Shown: positions 16,449 through 24,655 of the stretch, piece after piece
How positions within the stretch are numbered: the stretch's first letter is position 1
Layout of the letters: each line of letters opens with the position of its first letter
Source of the DNA: a candidate division FCPU426 bacterium
Lineage (GTDB): Bacteria > Oederibacteriota > Muellerivitia > Muellerivitales > Muellerivitaceae
Reading direction: 5' to 3'
Length of the DNA stretch: 64,000 bases
Assembly (NCBI GenBank): GCA_027452205.1
Contig: DAIDGV010000024.1
Location: 94,750 to 158,749 of the forward strand
Translations under genes and position numbers: made by a program
Notes under the pieces: model-generated
What the model was told of the DNA's origin: nothing
The model's input: the letters and a program-made list of their open reading frames with translations, nothing else
Database searches by the model: none

Positions 16449-19400
16449 TTATTTAGGCAATTGTTCCAAAATGGAGTTCTGCAATATCTTGGAATCATAG
16501 TCCGAACCAGAGGAAGGAGCGGATCCCTGTGTGGGTGCGTTTTCCGGAGCGGCAGGCTGGGCGGGCGCGGCCCCTTGGTCTGGTGAGGCATTTCCCACTC
16601 CGCCCAAAGGATCGTTCGACGCGGCACCACCCGAATAAGGCGAATCCAATTCTCCTTGGGTACCGAGGGGTCCTAGCGAATCACCCACATCGCTGGTCGC
16701 GGGCTTAGCGGGCGCTTGGGCCGGAGCCTGGACGGGCGCGGGCTTGTAAGGCACCATGGGCACTTGGGTACGCGGCGCGGGTTGGGGCATCGCCACCGGT
16801 GCGGGCGCTTTATGGAGGTGATGATGGACTTGCGGTTCCATCGCGGGATGCTCGATGCGCCAAAGTGTCTTCGCTCCTAGGCGATGCACATAATTGAAGT
16901 CGAAAGCGCGGATGTCCGAGTCCGATTGCTCGACCAGGATCGCGGTCATGTAGCGGTTATCCCTTTCGGGCTCCTCATCCTTGGGGATGGTCACGAACAG
17001 GTTCTTGAAACGCAGGATGTGACCTGCGGGCAGGTCGAAGGGACCCACCGTGGCGATATCGGAGGCGTAATTCTTGCTCGTATCCAATTGGTGCAACATC
17101 AACCCCTTCAGGTTGATGTTCGACTGGTTACGCACTTCCACGTTGATTGGCACCGCGACACCCGCGGGGATCTCTTTTGGTTCATCCAAGACCACCTTGA
17201 TGGGCAATACCCCCTCGGCGTTCTTCATGACCGAGAAGGCTTTCCCGCCCGCCACCGTCCATTCCATCGCGCTGTAGGGACCCCTCATGCCGTAAACAAG
17301 CCGGTAAAGGTCGTGCCAGAACATGCCCAAACGGGCGTTCACATCGAACCAGCTACGGAAGGTGTCTGTTTCACGATCATAAAGTTCTTCCGGGCCCGGC
17401 GGATTCAGGGATTTTTGCACCCAGTTGAAGTCCACCATCTCGCCCATCGCGTACATACCGTTGCCCCGGGCCAGGTAATTGGGCCATTGCTTGTTCATCG
17501 TTTGCAGGGTACCGCTGTCACCTTCATAGAGCATGATGTGGTTGAAATTGACGCCCGCGTCCACGAACATCGCGGGGTCCTGGCCATGCTGGTGTCCCTG
17601 CTGCCAACCCAGGGTAAAGGTAAAGACGGGTTTGCTGACTTTCGCCTCATCCAGGATACTCTTCAAGGCCAGGGATACTTTATGGGCGCGCCACCATTCA
17701 AAGAGCGAGATGACCTTGTGGTCCTTGTCGTGTTCCACGGTCTTGGCCAGCCACAGGATGCGCTCATCCTTGTTCATGCTGCCGTACCCCGCCGGGGCGG
17801 GCACATCCAGGTCCTTCATGAACTCATCGACCATCTCATAGCCCGCGAACCCGGTGCGCACATAGTCCAAGCCGATCATATCGATCATGGAATCGTCATC
17901 GAACTTCCTCAGTAGGTCGATCACATCCTGACGGCGTTTGGGATCTTCCAGGGAGATGAACCGGGTTTGTACCACCTGACCGCTGTCCGAATCGTAACCC
18001 AGGGAGAATTGATAAGGGGCTTGGTTCCAGGCGTCGCCTACCACCTTGAAAGTGGTCATATAAGCGGCGAACTTGATGCCCGCCTCGTGGGCAGCCTTGG
18101 CGTATTTATGCGCCACATCGATATCCGAGGGATTGAAGGGAAATTCCCTTGATTCCAAATGGTCCCAGATCGAGGTCTGTCCCGCCAAGTAACAGTAGCA
18201 ATTGGCTCCCATGAACTTAGCCCAGCCGATGGCGTTACCCGGCCGCATGCTCTCGCTACCGTCCACCGCCGGCACCGCGCCATTGATGAGCTGCTTGCCG
18301 CCTTCCATGGTCAGGGTCGCGTAACCCGGATAGAGCCCTTGTGGTTTCAAGGGCGAAATGGTGAAAGCGGAACGGAGGATCTTGGGCGCTTTCCATTCCG
18401 GAGCGGTGACCGTCAAAGTGGCGATATAGGTGCCGGGCTTGGGATTGTAAGGGATCGGCCAATTGCCATAGAGGCGTCGTTCATCGGCGTCTTTCTTCAG
18501 GACCAACCTTTCCGTGCTGCCCACGGTGGTCACCGGCTCACCGTTAAGAGTGATGATCGCCGCGGCTTTCAGTCCACTGAAATTGACCGCCTGGAGCGAA
18601 CGGACCTTGATCTCGAAAGGCACCATTTCATAACGCAGGAAATTGCGGTTCGGCATCACCGCGATCATGTCGGGCAATAATTGGGAATTGGCCGGCACCT
18701 TCGGTGTGCCCATGAGCATCGGCGCGATCTTGGCCGTAGCTAAATAACCGCCAAAAGTCAGGAAGATCGCGGCAAAGGCCAAACGGAAGATGCGGTTCCC
18801 CGCCACTGCGGCCAAGGCCATTTCAAAGGCGGAAAAAGACACTTTCGGAAGGTTGAGAACGAGCCAGGGGACCAGGGGCATTTTCCATTGCGGCAAAGGC
18901 AAAACGAACTTTTTCTTCTCTTTGGCTTCGGGTTTGGGTTCAGGCTCGATCGGGACCGGTTTGGCGTTGCGTTCCTTGACCGCGCTGGAGAGGGAATCCT
19001 TGAGCTGCAGTTCCAGGTCCGCCAGCCGGATCGCGTGGGACAAAAGCTGCGCTTGGGACATCTCGCTCTCGCGCATGGCCCTTTCCAAAGCGCGCTTTTG
19101 TTCTTGTTCTTGCAAATTGGCGGCGACCTGGGCTCGGAAGACCTGGGTCCAATCCCAGAAAGCCACCGACAAACGCCCGATCCCCCTACCCGCGAAGGCC
19201 ACGGCCTTGGCCATAGCCGCGGCGGCCACCCCGACGAAACCGATAAGCGCCGCCAATCCCTTGGCGCTGGACTGACCCCACCGTTCGGACCTTTCCTTCC
19301 AGACCGTTGGATCGAAAGTGTCCGGCGCAGGCGGCTTAGGTAAGCGGAAGGCTTGTGGGTTCACTTTGCCTAATTGGGAGGACACATCCGGCGGCAAAGG

Positions 19401-20837
19401 CGTGTCCCGGGTCAGTCGAACGACCGTTTCCACGTGATAGGTCTGAGGGAACATGTCCAAGGGCTGGGCCCAATCCACCAGGAAACCATGCTGCGCCAAC
19501 AGGGCCAAGTCCCGGGCCAAAGTGGAGGGATCGCAGGAAACATAAACGATGCGTTCGGGATGCAGCGCCGCCACCCGAGCCAGCACTTCAGGGCTGACGC
19601 CCTTACGCGGGGGATCCAGGATGGCCGCGTCGATCTGCACCATACCCTTGTTGCGCAGGTCCAGAAGGATATTGGGCACGTCCCCCGCCACGAAATCCAG
19701 GTTCGTGCGGTGATTGTTCTTGGCGTTGAACTTCGCGTCCTCGACCGCCGGGGCGATCTCCTCGACGCCGATGACATACTCCGCCTTGCTGGATACGCCC
19801 AAAGCCAGCGTACCGATACCGCTGTAAAGGTCCAGCACCGTTCCCCATTTCTTTTTATGGAAGGGATCGCCCAGGGCTTTACGCACAGTTTCGTGCAACT
19901 GGTCCGCTTGAGCGGTGTTGACTTGGAGGAAGGACTGCAGGGAAACCTTCAGCTTGAAGCCGTCGATGACTTCGTAATAGTGGTCCCGACCCGCCAGCAG
20001 TTTGGTTTCTTGGCCGAAAACGATATTGGTACGGGAAGGGTTGATGTTCTGCAGCACGCCCACCAGACCCGGTATCTCGGCCATCAGTTCCTGGGCCAAG
20101 CGCGGCAGGATGTCCGCCAACTCTTCTTTAGGAAGGCCGTGCTTTTGGACCCTTTCCTCGGGCACTGCGGTTCGGGTGACGAAGGCCAGCAGCAATTCCC
20201 CGGTCTTGGTGCCGTGACGCACGCCCAAATGCCGCATAAAGCCCGTATGGCTCTTTTCCTGGTAAGGGGTCAGGCCCGCTTTGTCGATCTTATCGAGGAC
20301 CTTTTTAATGAGATCGTTGATGGCGTCGCTTTGGATAGGACAGGTCTTATAAGGCACCAACTGGTGGGAACGGGGTTCGTAGATGCCGGCCACGAAATGG
20401 TCGTCCCGCATGGAAAGCACCGGCAGCGCTTTATTACGGTAAGCGTAAGGGTCCGGCGAGGGCAGGCAGGGTTCGACCTGGATCCCTTCCAGTTTACCGA
20501 TCCGTTCGATGGCATCCCGGACGAATTGGGCTTTGGTGAGCAATTGTTTGGAATAGTTAAAGTGCTGCCACTGGCAGCCGCCGCATTCCTCGAAGATGGG
20601 ACATGGGACTTCGACCCGGTCCGGCGAGGGACGGAGTATCGCCGCCACTTCCGCCGAGGCGTAATGGTCCTTCACGGAGGTGATCTTGGCGAGGACCCTT
20701 TCGCCGGGCAATGCGCCCCGGACAAAAATGGCGAAGTCGTGGTAGCGTCCCACCGAGTCGCCCCCGAAGGCCATGGAGTCGATCTCGATCTCGACTTGAT
20801 CCCCAAATCGAACGGGTTTGACCGCTTTGGATTTCAT
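16449..20837 (-). CDS. Fusion: RlmD-type 23S rRNA (uracil-5) methyltransferase plus membrane-anchored glycosidase-like domain
   Basis: One uninterrupted 1462-codon frame. Residues 8-70 are a TRAM domain; Cys79, Cys85, Cys88 and Cys166 match the [4Fe-4S] ligands of RlmD. The SAM site is LDLYSGIGTLALG (336-348), and VSCDPSTLARD (432-442) holds the catalytic Cys435. The methyltransferase ends near 477 (YHVETVVRLTR). A linker with an Ala-rich hydrophobic stretch (527-550), a charged helix (570-625) and a Lys/Pro segment leads to one membrane span (about 684-703, positive side before it, so the rest should be outside). Beyond it are an Ig-like part (735-830), a TIM-barrel-like part (835-1200; GLDYVRTGF, FTFTLGWQQG, HIMLYEGDS) resembling GHL10/DUF4434-type hydrolases, a beta domain, and a Pro/Ala tail. 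A cytosolic RNA enzyme joined to an exported hydrolase is very odd. Confidence 0.82.
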   Translation of the reverse strand: MKSKAVKPVRFGDQVEIEIDSMAFGGDSVGRYHDFAIFVRGALPGERVLAKITSVKDHYASAEVAAILRPSPDRVEVPCPIFEECGGCQWQHFNYSKQLLTKAQFVRDAIERIGKLEGIQVEPCLPSPDPYAYRNKALPVLSMRDDHFVAGIYEPRSHQLVPYKTCPIQSDAINDLIKKVLDKIDKAGLTPYQEKSHTGFMRHLGVRHGTKTGELLLAFVTRTAVPEERVQKHGLPKEELADILPRLAQELMAEIPGLVGVLQNINPSRTNIVFGQETKLLAGRDHYYEVIDGFKLKVSLQSFLQVNTAQADQLHETVRKALGDPFHKKKWGTVLDLYSGIGTLALGVSSKAEYVIGVEEIAPAVEDAKFNAKNNHRTNLDFVAGDVPNILLDLRNKGMVQIDAAILDPPRKGVSPEVLARVAALHPERIVYVSCDPSTLARDLALLAQHGFLVDWAQPLDMFPQTYHVETVVRLTRDTPLPPDVSSQLGKVNPQAFRLPKPPAPDTFDPTVWKERSERWGQSSAKGLAALIGFVGVAAAAMAKAVAFAGRGIGRLSVAFWDWTQVFRAQVAANLQEQEQKRALERAMRESEMSQAQLLSHAIRLADLELQLKDSLSSAVKERNAKPVPIEPEPKPEAKEKKKFVLPLPQWKMPLVPWLVLNLPKVSFSAFEMALAAVAGNRIFRLAFAAIFLTFGGYLATAKIAPMLMGTPKVPANSQLLPDMIAVMPNRNFLRYEMVPFEIKVRSLQAVNFSGLKAAAIITLNGEPVTTVGSTERLVLKKDADERRLYGNWPIPYNPKPGTYIATLTVTAPEWKAPKILRSAFTISPLKPQGLYPGYATLTMEGGKQLINGAVPAVDGSESMRPGNAIGWAKFMGANCYCYLAGQTSIWDHLESREFPFNPSDIDVAHKYAKAAHEAGIKFAAYMTTFKVVGDAWNQAPYQFSLGYDSDSGQVVQTRFISLEDPKRRQDVIDLLRKFDDDSMIDMIGLDYVRTGFAGYEMVDEFMKDLDVPAPAGYGSMNKDERILWLAKTVEHDKDHKVISLFEWWRAHKVSLALKSILDEAKVSKPVFTFTLGWQQGHQHGQDPAMFVDAGVNFNHIMLYEGDSGTLQTMNKQWPNYLARGNGMYAMGEMVDFNWVQKSLNPPGPEELYDRETDTFRSWFDVNARLGMFWHDLYRLVYGMRGPYSAMEWTVAGGKAFSVMKNAEGVLPIKVVLDEPKEIPAGVAVPINVEVRNQSNINLKGLMLHQLDTSKNYASDIATVGPFDLPAGHILRFKNLFVTIPKDEEPERDNRYMTAILVEQSDSDIRAFDFNYVHRLGAKTLWRIEHPAMEPQVHHHLHKAPAPVAMPQPAPRTQVPMVPYKPAPVQAPAQAPAKPATSDVGDSLGPLGTQGELDSPYSGGAASNDPLGGVGNASPDQGAAPAQPAAPENAPTQGSAPSSGSDYDSKILQNSILEQLPK

Positions 20838-20895
20838 CTTGATCCTGAAAAGAAATTGCTCGGGGATGTTGCGGGTTATCCCCCGATAAATGAAA

Positions 20896-20929
20896 GGCGG
20901 TTCCTCCAGTCCCCACTGGACGAACCGCC
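20896..20929 (-). terminator. Strong hairpin between the binding-protein gene and the fusion gene
   Basis: GGCGGTTC.TCCAGT pairs with ACTGGA.GAACCGCC around the loop CCCC; 14 of 15 stem pairs match. It lies 66 bases past the stop of the gene at 20995 and 59 bases before the fusion-gene start. The minus-strand tail (TTTCATTTATC) is only modestly T-rich, so it may be a partial terminator, a processing site or a leader structure for the fusion gene. Confidence 0.55.
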
Positions 20930-20994
20930 GCTCATGGATAGGCTTTGCTTATTTTAGCTATTTTTCAGGGAGGGGCAACCAACTACCGGCCCGA

Positions 20995-21621
20995 TCACTT
21001 CTTTTTGACCTCGCCGGGGTCGAATTCCAGGCGCAGATTGTCCAAATAAACCGTTACGGGCTTCGCCCCAGCCATATCCACCCAGAACTGGATGCCGCTG
21101 ATCATCGTCAGGTCCATGCGGGCCTTATCCAGGTCGTCGGTAGAGACGGAAAGATTGGTGACCTTCTTGGACAGCAGGGTCCCCGAGGCCGTGTAGGAAT
21201 AGGCTTTGGAGTCGATAACCTTCAAATGGTAGGTCACCGGCTGGTCCGCCGCGTTGAAGACATCCATCTTGAGGCTCGTGTATTCGGTCCAGTCAAAGAT
21301 CGTCAATTTGGTCACCGAATGGGTATCCAGGGTGGCCACGGGCTGCCAGGTCACGCCCGGGGTCGGGGTGGCCACGAATTGGTCGGACGTATAGAAGGTC
21401 AGTTTGGCGCTGTGCTTGCCGTGGGTGGGATTCTGGGTGGATTGTTCCATCTTGGCGTAACCGCCCGTGGCCCAGTCAAAGTCGTTATTGGCGTCCTCGA
21501 AATCGGAGATCATCGTGGTCTTCTTCACCAGCCCGTGCTTGCGGCTGTGGGTCAGGCCCAAACCCGCGGCGATGGCGTAAAGCAAACCCAAGACGACAAG
21601 GATGATGACGGCGGTTCTCAT
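20995..21621 (-). CDS. Membrane-anchored protein with a CBM-like domain
   Basis: 208 residues. A single N-terminal span (AVIILVVLGLLYAIAAGLGL) is followed by HSRKHG, so it is likely a signal anchor or uncleaved signal. The rest opens with MISDFEDANNDFDWATGG and closes with GAKPVTVYLDNLRLEFD; the opening D-F-E-x2-x3-W and the final VYLDNLRLE strand are typical of CBM/galactose-binding sandwiches that precede or accompany glycosidases. AAAGGA lies six bases before the ATG. It stands between lacI and the glycosidase fusion, which supports a sugar-related role. The charged end KKK is unremarkable. The ligand is not predictable. Confidence 0.68.
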   Translation of the reverse strand: MRTAVIILVVLGLLYAIAAGLGLTHSRKHGLVKKTTMISDFEDANNDFDWATGGYAKMEQSTQNPTHGKHSAKLTFYTSDQFVATPTPGVTWQPVATLDTHSVTKLTIFDWTEYTSLKMDVFNAADQPVTYHLKVIDSKAYSYTASGTLLSKKVTNLSVSTDDLDKARMDLTMISGIQFWVDMAGAKPVTVYLDNLRLEFDPGEVKKK

Positions 21622-21709
21622 GAAGGTCCTTTATGGATACGGCTGATGGAACGGGTGGCATTGTAACAGTCCCCCGGACGCTCCCGCAACTTGAAGACAA
21701 ATACCTTTG

Positions 21710-21822
21710 ACCCCAAAGGGCACCCAGATCACAAAGTTTCAACAAAATAAGGAATATCCGGGACGAGACAACAAGGAATAATGATCCCCTGTTTACTTTG
21801 TGCCCTTAGCGTCCTTCGTGGT
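21710..21822. repeat. Inverted-repeat intergenic element, copy B
   Basis: Arms at 21710-21736 and 21796-21822 (27 bases each, about 19 of 27 paired) flank a 59-base loop. The right arm contains CTTTGTGCCCTTAGCG and sits eight bases past the lacI stop, the same position relative to a gene end as copy A has behind lepA. It fills most of the 208-base gap before the binding-protein gene. Confidence 0.62.
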
Positions 21823-21829
21823 TCAAGAT

Positions 21830-22858
21830 TTACGATCTTGCCGGCCCCGTGGAGCGGCGGATGTTGAGCTGCACCGGCACCAACACCTTGCGGGTCTCCC
21901 AGTTCTCCGGGTTCTTGATCTTCGTCAGCAGGATCTTGGTCCCTTCCATGCTGATCAGGTGGAAGTCCTGCCGGATGGTGGTCAGGGAGTAGGGCTCTTG
22001 GGTCACCTCGGGAATGTCATCGAAACCCACCAGGGAAATATCCTTGCCGATCTTGAGTCCCGACTTCTCGAAAGTATCCCAAGCGCCCAGGGCCATCAGG
22101 TCGTCCGAGGAGAAAATAGCCGTGGGGCGATCCGCCAAGGCGAGGAACTTTTCCGCCGCTATCACGCCGCTCTCCCGGCTGAAACGTCCTTCTTGGATAT
22201 ATCCTTCGGGAATGAGCAGGCCGTGCTTCTTCATCGCTTCTTTGTAACCCGCCAAGCGGTCCTTGGAATCGGAATTGTAATCCAGCGGGCCGGAGATGAA
22301 CCCGATCTTGGTGTGGCCCAAACTGGTCAAATGATCGATCACTTGATGGGCGGCGCCCACGTTGTCGCTGTCGACCGTGTCGATAGGCAGGTCCGGCACA
22401 CGGTGGCCGATGAGCACCATGGGCACCCGGCTGTCGGCCATCTTGAGCAGTTCTTTTTCCTTCAAATAGGGCGAGATAACCAAAATGCCGTCCATCGCGT
22501 TGCGGAAAACCCTTTCATGGATCGCTTCCGGGTCGAAGATACCGGCCACGGTGTTGACCAAAAGGCCGTAACCCTTTTCCTGCACCGCCTCATTCACGCC
22601 GTTGAGGATGCTGACGTACCAGTAATTGCGGAAGTCGCATTTTTTCTCGTACCATGAGAAAAGCACTTGGATGAGGTTCGATTGTTTGGCCACCAGGCCC
22701 CGGGCCAGGGAACTGGGTTTGAAATCGAGTTCCGCGATGGCCAAAAGCACTTTTTGGCGGGTGTCTTCCAGCACGTTGGGGTTCTTGTTCAGCACCCGGG
22801 AGACGGTGGAAATGGAAACTCCCGCTTTGCTCGCCACATCGTAGATCGTACCCGGCAT
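21830..22858 (-). CDS. LacI-family transcriptional regulator
   Basis: 342 residues; the ATG at 22858 has AAGGAG six bases upstream. The helix-turn-helix is IYDVASKAGVSISTVSRVLN (residues 5-24) with the hinge helix at KPSSLARGLV (about 52-61), then a periplasmic-binding-protein-like effector domain (DGILVISPYLKEKEL, GAAHQVIDHLTSLGHTKIGF, IFSSDDLMALGAWDTFEKSG, LTTIRQDF). Such proteins normally sense a sugar or nucleoside and repress nearby genes. It is the first gene of the minus-strand block with the glycosidase-like and binding proteins, so that block is its likely target; the effector is unknown. A candidate operator lies just upstream. Confidence 0.93.
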   Translation of the reverse strand: MPGTIYDVASKAGVSISTVSRVLNKNPNVLEDTRQKVLLAIAELDFKPSSLARGLVAKQSNLIQVLFSWYEKKCDFRNYWYVSILNGVNEAVQEKGYGLLVNTVAGIFDPEAIHERVFRNAMDGILVISPYLKEKELLKMADSRVPMVLIGHRVPDLPIDTVDSDNVGAAHQVIDHLTSLGHTKIGFISGPLDYNSDSKDRLAGYKEAMKKHGLLIPEGYIQEGRFSRESGVIAAEKFLALADRPTAIFSSDDLMALGAWDTFEKSGLKIGKDISLVGFDDIPEVTQEPYSLTTIRQDFHLISMEGTKILLTKIKNPENWETRKVLVPVQLNIRRSTGPARS

Positions 22859-22870
22859 AACGACTCCTTA

Positions 22871-22897
22871 TCGAACCGCTTTCATGGCGCTTTCATG
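22871..22897 (-). promoter_or_regulatory. Candidate LacI-type operator with direct repeat
   Basis: On the plus strand TCGAACCGCTTTCA (22871-22884) has the AA.CG.TT core of LacI-family operators on its reverse. The 10-mer CGCTTTCATG occurs at 22877-22886 and again at 22888-22897, exactly 11 bases apart, i.e. on the same face of the helix. The site abuts the ribosome-binding site of lacI, which fits autoregulation. Symmetry is imperfect, so this is a proposal. Confidence 0.4.
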
Positions 22898-23090
22898 TCT
22901 TCATAGACTTCTGCCCTTCTTTTGATCGTCTTGAAAAAAAGGAGGGAGCGGAGCTTGAAGCGATTGAAAGACCTGGAACCGATCCGGCCAAAGCCGGTAT
23001 CGAGAACAGGATTATCTTAGCATAGGCCGGTCCCTCGTGGACCTTTTGGCTGAATTTGGCTAAAATCCGCCATCTTTTCCAGGAGAATCC

Positions 23091-23918
23091 ATGAGTTCCT
23101 TCCTCAAGACCGCCATCCAAGCCGCCCGTGCCGCCGGTAAGATCCACCGGCAGTTCTATGGCAAAGCGTTGAACATCCAATACAAGGGCCGCAACAACCT
23201 GAACCTGGTCACCCAGGTCGATAAGCTTTCCGAGAAAAAGATCCTCGCCATCCTTAAGAAAAAATTCCCCACCCATGATCTACTCGGTGAGGAAAGCGGT
23301 CTCCAGGACAACAACTCCCCTTACGCCTGGGTCGTCGATCCCCTCGACGGCACCACCAACTTCGCCCACGCTTACCCTTTCTTCTGTGTGTCCATCGCCT
23401 TGCTTCACCGGGGACAACCGCTCGTGGCGGTCGTTTACGATGCCCTGAGGGATGAATGCTTTACCGCTGAAAAGGGCAAAGGCGCCTTTTTGAACGGCAA
23501 GCGCCTGCGGGTTTCCAAGGTGAAAGACCTGGAAAAGAGCCTGCTCTGTACCGGCTTTGCTTACATGGTCCGCGAAACCCATTACAACTTGGACAACTTC
23601 GCCAAGTTCGTGCTGACCGCCCAAGGCGTGCGCCGGGACGGTTCCGCCGCAATGAACCTGGCCTATGTGGCCGCCGGCCGTTTGGATGGTTTCTGGGAAA
23701 GGGGCATCCAGGCCTGGGACATGGCCGCAGGCGTGCTTTTGATCCGGGAAGCGGGCGGCAAAGTGACCGACCTGACGGGAAAGCCTTACGATCTCTTCAA
23801 GCAGAATGCCCTGGCCACCAACGGACCTCTTCATTCAACGCTATTCAAGATCTTGAGCAAGGGCAAGGACGAGAAGAACTGGCTGAGAAAATTCGGGCCT
23901 ACCGGTGTTCCTCACTGA
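23091..23918 (+). CDS. suhB: Inositol monophosphatase family protein
   Basis: 275 residues, Mg-dependent phosphatase of the IMPase/SuhB family, which hydrolyses inositol 1-phosphate or related sugar phosphates. Metal-site motifs are GEESG (66-70), DPLDGTTNF (83-91) and WDMAAG (209-214); RRDGSAAMNLAYVAAGRLDG is the usual core before it. AGGAG lies six bases before the ATG. It diverges from lacI and ends 7 bases inside the convergent thioredoxin gene. A decayed copy of its 3' end lies at 24656-24825. Whether it works in inositol metabolism, on a bisphosphate, or as a SuhB-type RNA factor cannot be told here; the SuhB name is by family. Confidence 0.9.
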   Translation: MSSFLKTAIQAARAAGKIHRQFYGKALNIQYKGRNNLNLVTQVDKLSEKKILAILKKKFPTHDLLGEESGLQDNNSPYAWVVDPLDGTTNFAHAYPFFCVSIALLHRGQPLVAVVYDALRDECFTAEKGKGAFLNGKRLRVSKVKDLEKSLLCTGFAYMVRETHYNLDNFAKFVLTAQGVRRDGSAAMNLAYVAAGRLDGFWERGIQAWDMAAGVLLIREAGGKVTDLTGKPYDLFKQNALATNGPLHSTLFKILSKGKDEKNWLRKFGPTGVPH

Positions 23919-24373
23919 GCTTCCGGTGTCTTTATCGGTTTTTGTTTATCGAAAAAGTGATCGAGATAACTTTTCATTTCTTCCTGGGAAACAAATCCTA
24001 CCCAAGCTTTGACGATCTTGCCGTGATCGAACAAAAGGGCTGTCGGTAAACCTTCAATGCCGATGGCCCGGGATGTTTCCGGGTTTTCATCCACATTCAT
24101 CCGCAACACTTTTAATCGGTCACGGTAATCTTCCGATAACTGATCCACCACGGGGCTGAACATCCGGCAATAACCACACCAAGGCGCCCAAAAATCCACC
24201 AGGACCGGTCTTTTCGACCGGACCACGTTTTTCTCGAATTGAGCGTCGGATACATCGGCGACCGAACCGCTCTTTGAAGTTTCACCCTGGACCGGGGCCG
24301 GAATAACCGAGCCGGCTAAGATCCCAGCGCCCACAAAAAAGATCAAAATTAAGATCCGCCATTGAAAGGACAT
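23912..24373 (-). CDS. Secreted or membrane-anchored thioredoxin-like protein
   Basis: 153 residues from the ATG at 24373 (a TTG six bases upstream is the alternative). A hydrophobic N-terminus (ILILIFFVGAGILAGSVI) suggests export or anchoring. The thioredoxin fold is complete: VLVDFWAPWCGYCRMFSPVV with a C-G-Y-C redox pair near residues 66-69, VNVDENPE-type strand MNVDENPETSRAIGI, and the cis-Pro loop GLPTALLF. The active site has Gly-Tyr between the Cys rather than Gly-Pro, which shifts redox potential in related proteins. Probably a periplasmic disulfide reductase/oxidase. It overlaps the suhB end by 7 bases on the opposite strand. Confidence 0.9.
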   Translation of the reverse strand: MSFQWRILILIFFVGAGILAGSVIPAPVQGETSKSGSVADVSDAQFEKNVVRSKRPVLVDFWAPWCGYCRMFSPVVDQLSEDYRDRLKVLRMNVDENPETSRAIGIEGLPTALLFDHGKIVKAWVGFVSQEEMKSYLDHFFDKQKPIKTPEAQ

Positions 24374-24392
24374 TTTCAAACCGCCTCAAGAT

Positions 24393-24417
24393 CGCGGCCA
24401 AGCCAAGCTTGGCCGCG
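24393..24417. other. GC-rich hairpin between the 43-residue gene and the thioredoxin gene
   Basis: A perfect 10-bp stem CGCGGCCAAG / CTTGGCCGCG encloses CCAAG. It lies 11 bases beyond the stop of the small gene and 19 bases before the thioredoxin ATG. The T-rich side (TTACTTTGTTTTT) is on the plus strand, where no gene needs it; on the minus strand it may act as a terminator/attenuator or as a leader hairpin for the thioredoxin gene. Confidence 0.5.
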
Positions 24418-24428
24418 TTACTTTGTTT

Positions 24429-24560
24429 TTAGAACAAATGCAAAGCCCAATGACCCGCGGCAGCCAAACCACCTAAGATCACGATTCCCATCATCATTTT
24501 TTCATGGACGCACATACCTTTTTTCGCGACGCAAGAATCCATTTTGCACATAAGAGACAT
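24429..24560 (-). CDS. 43-residue Cys-containing membrane protein
   Basis: The minus strand reads MSLMCKMDSCVAKKGMCVHE (Cys5, Cys10, Cys17) and then one membrane span MMMGIVILGGLAAAGHWALHLF. A near-perfect GGGAGG sits seven bases before the ATG, which is strong support for translation. Three Cys, several Met and two His in 43 residues suggest a metal- or redox-active micro-protein. Its neighbour is a secreted thioredoxin, so a link to thiol chemistry is possible. I think I have seen similar short Cys/His/Met proteins with a GHW.LH end in other bacteria, but I cannot name a family. Function unknown. Confidence 0.72.
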   Translation of the reverse strand: MSLMCKMDSCVAKKGMCVHEKMMMGIVILGGLAAAGHWALHLF

Positions 24561-24655
24561 AAACAACCTCCCAATATTGATCGAACTCCAAAGGGGTTCT
24601 AGCAATAGGTACGGCGAACTAAATGAAAAAGTTACGGGGGAATGACTAAAAAAGG

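Noticed and set aside
19374-20957. Long plus-strand open frame opposite the fusion gene
   Set aside because: It is an antisense shadow: no ribosome-binding site, unusual His/Gly/Arg composition, and the minus frame carries real motifs.
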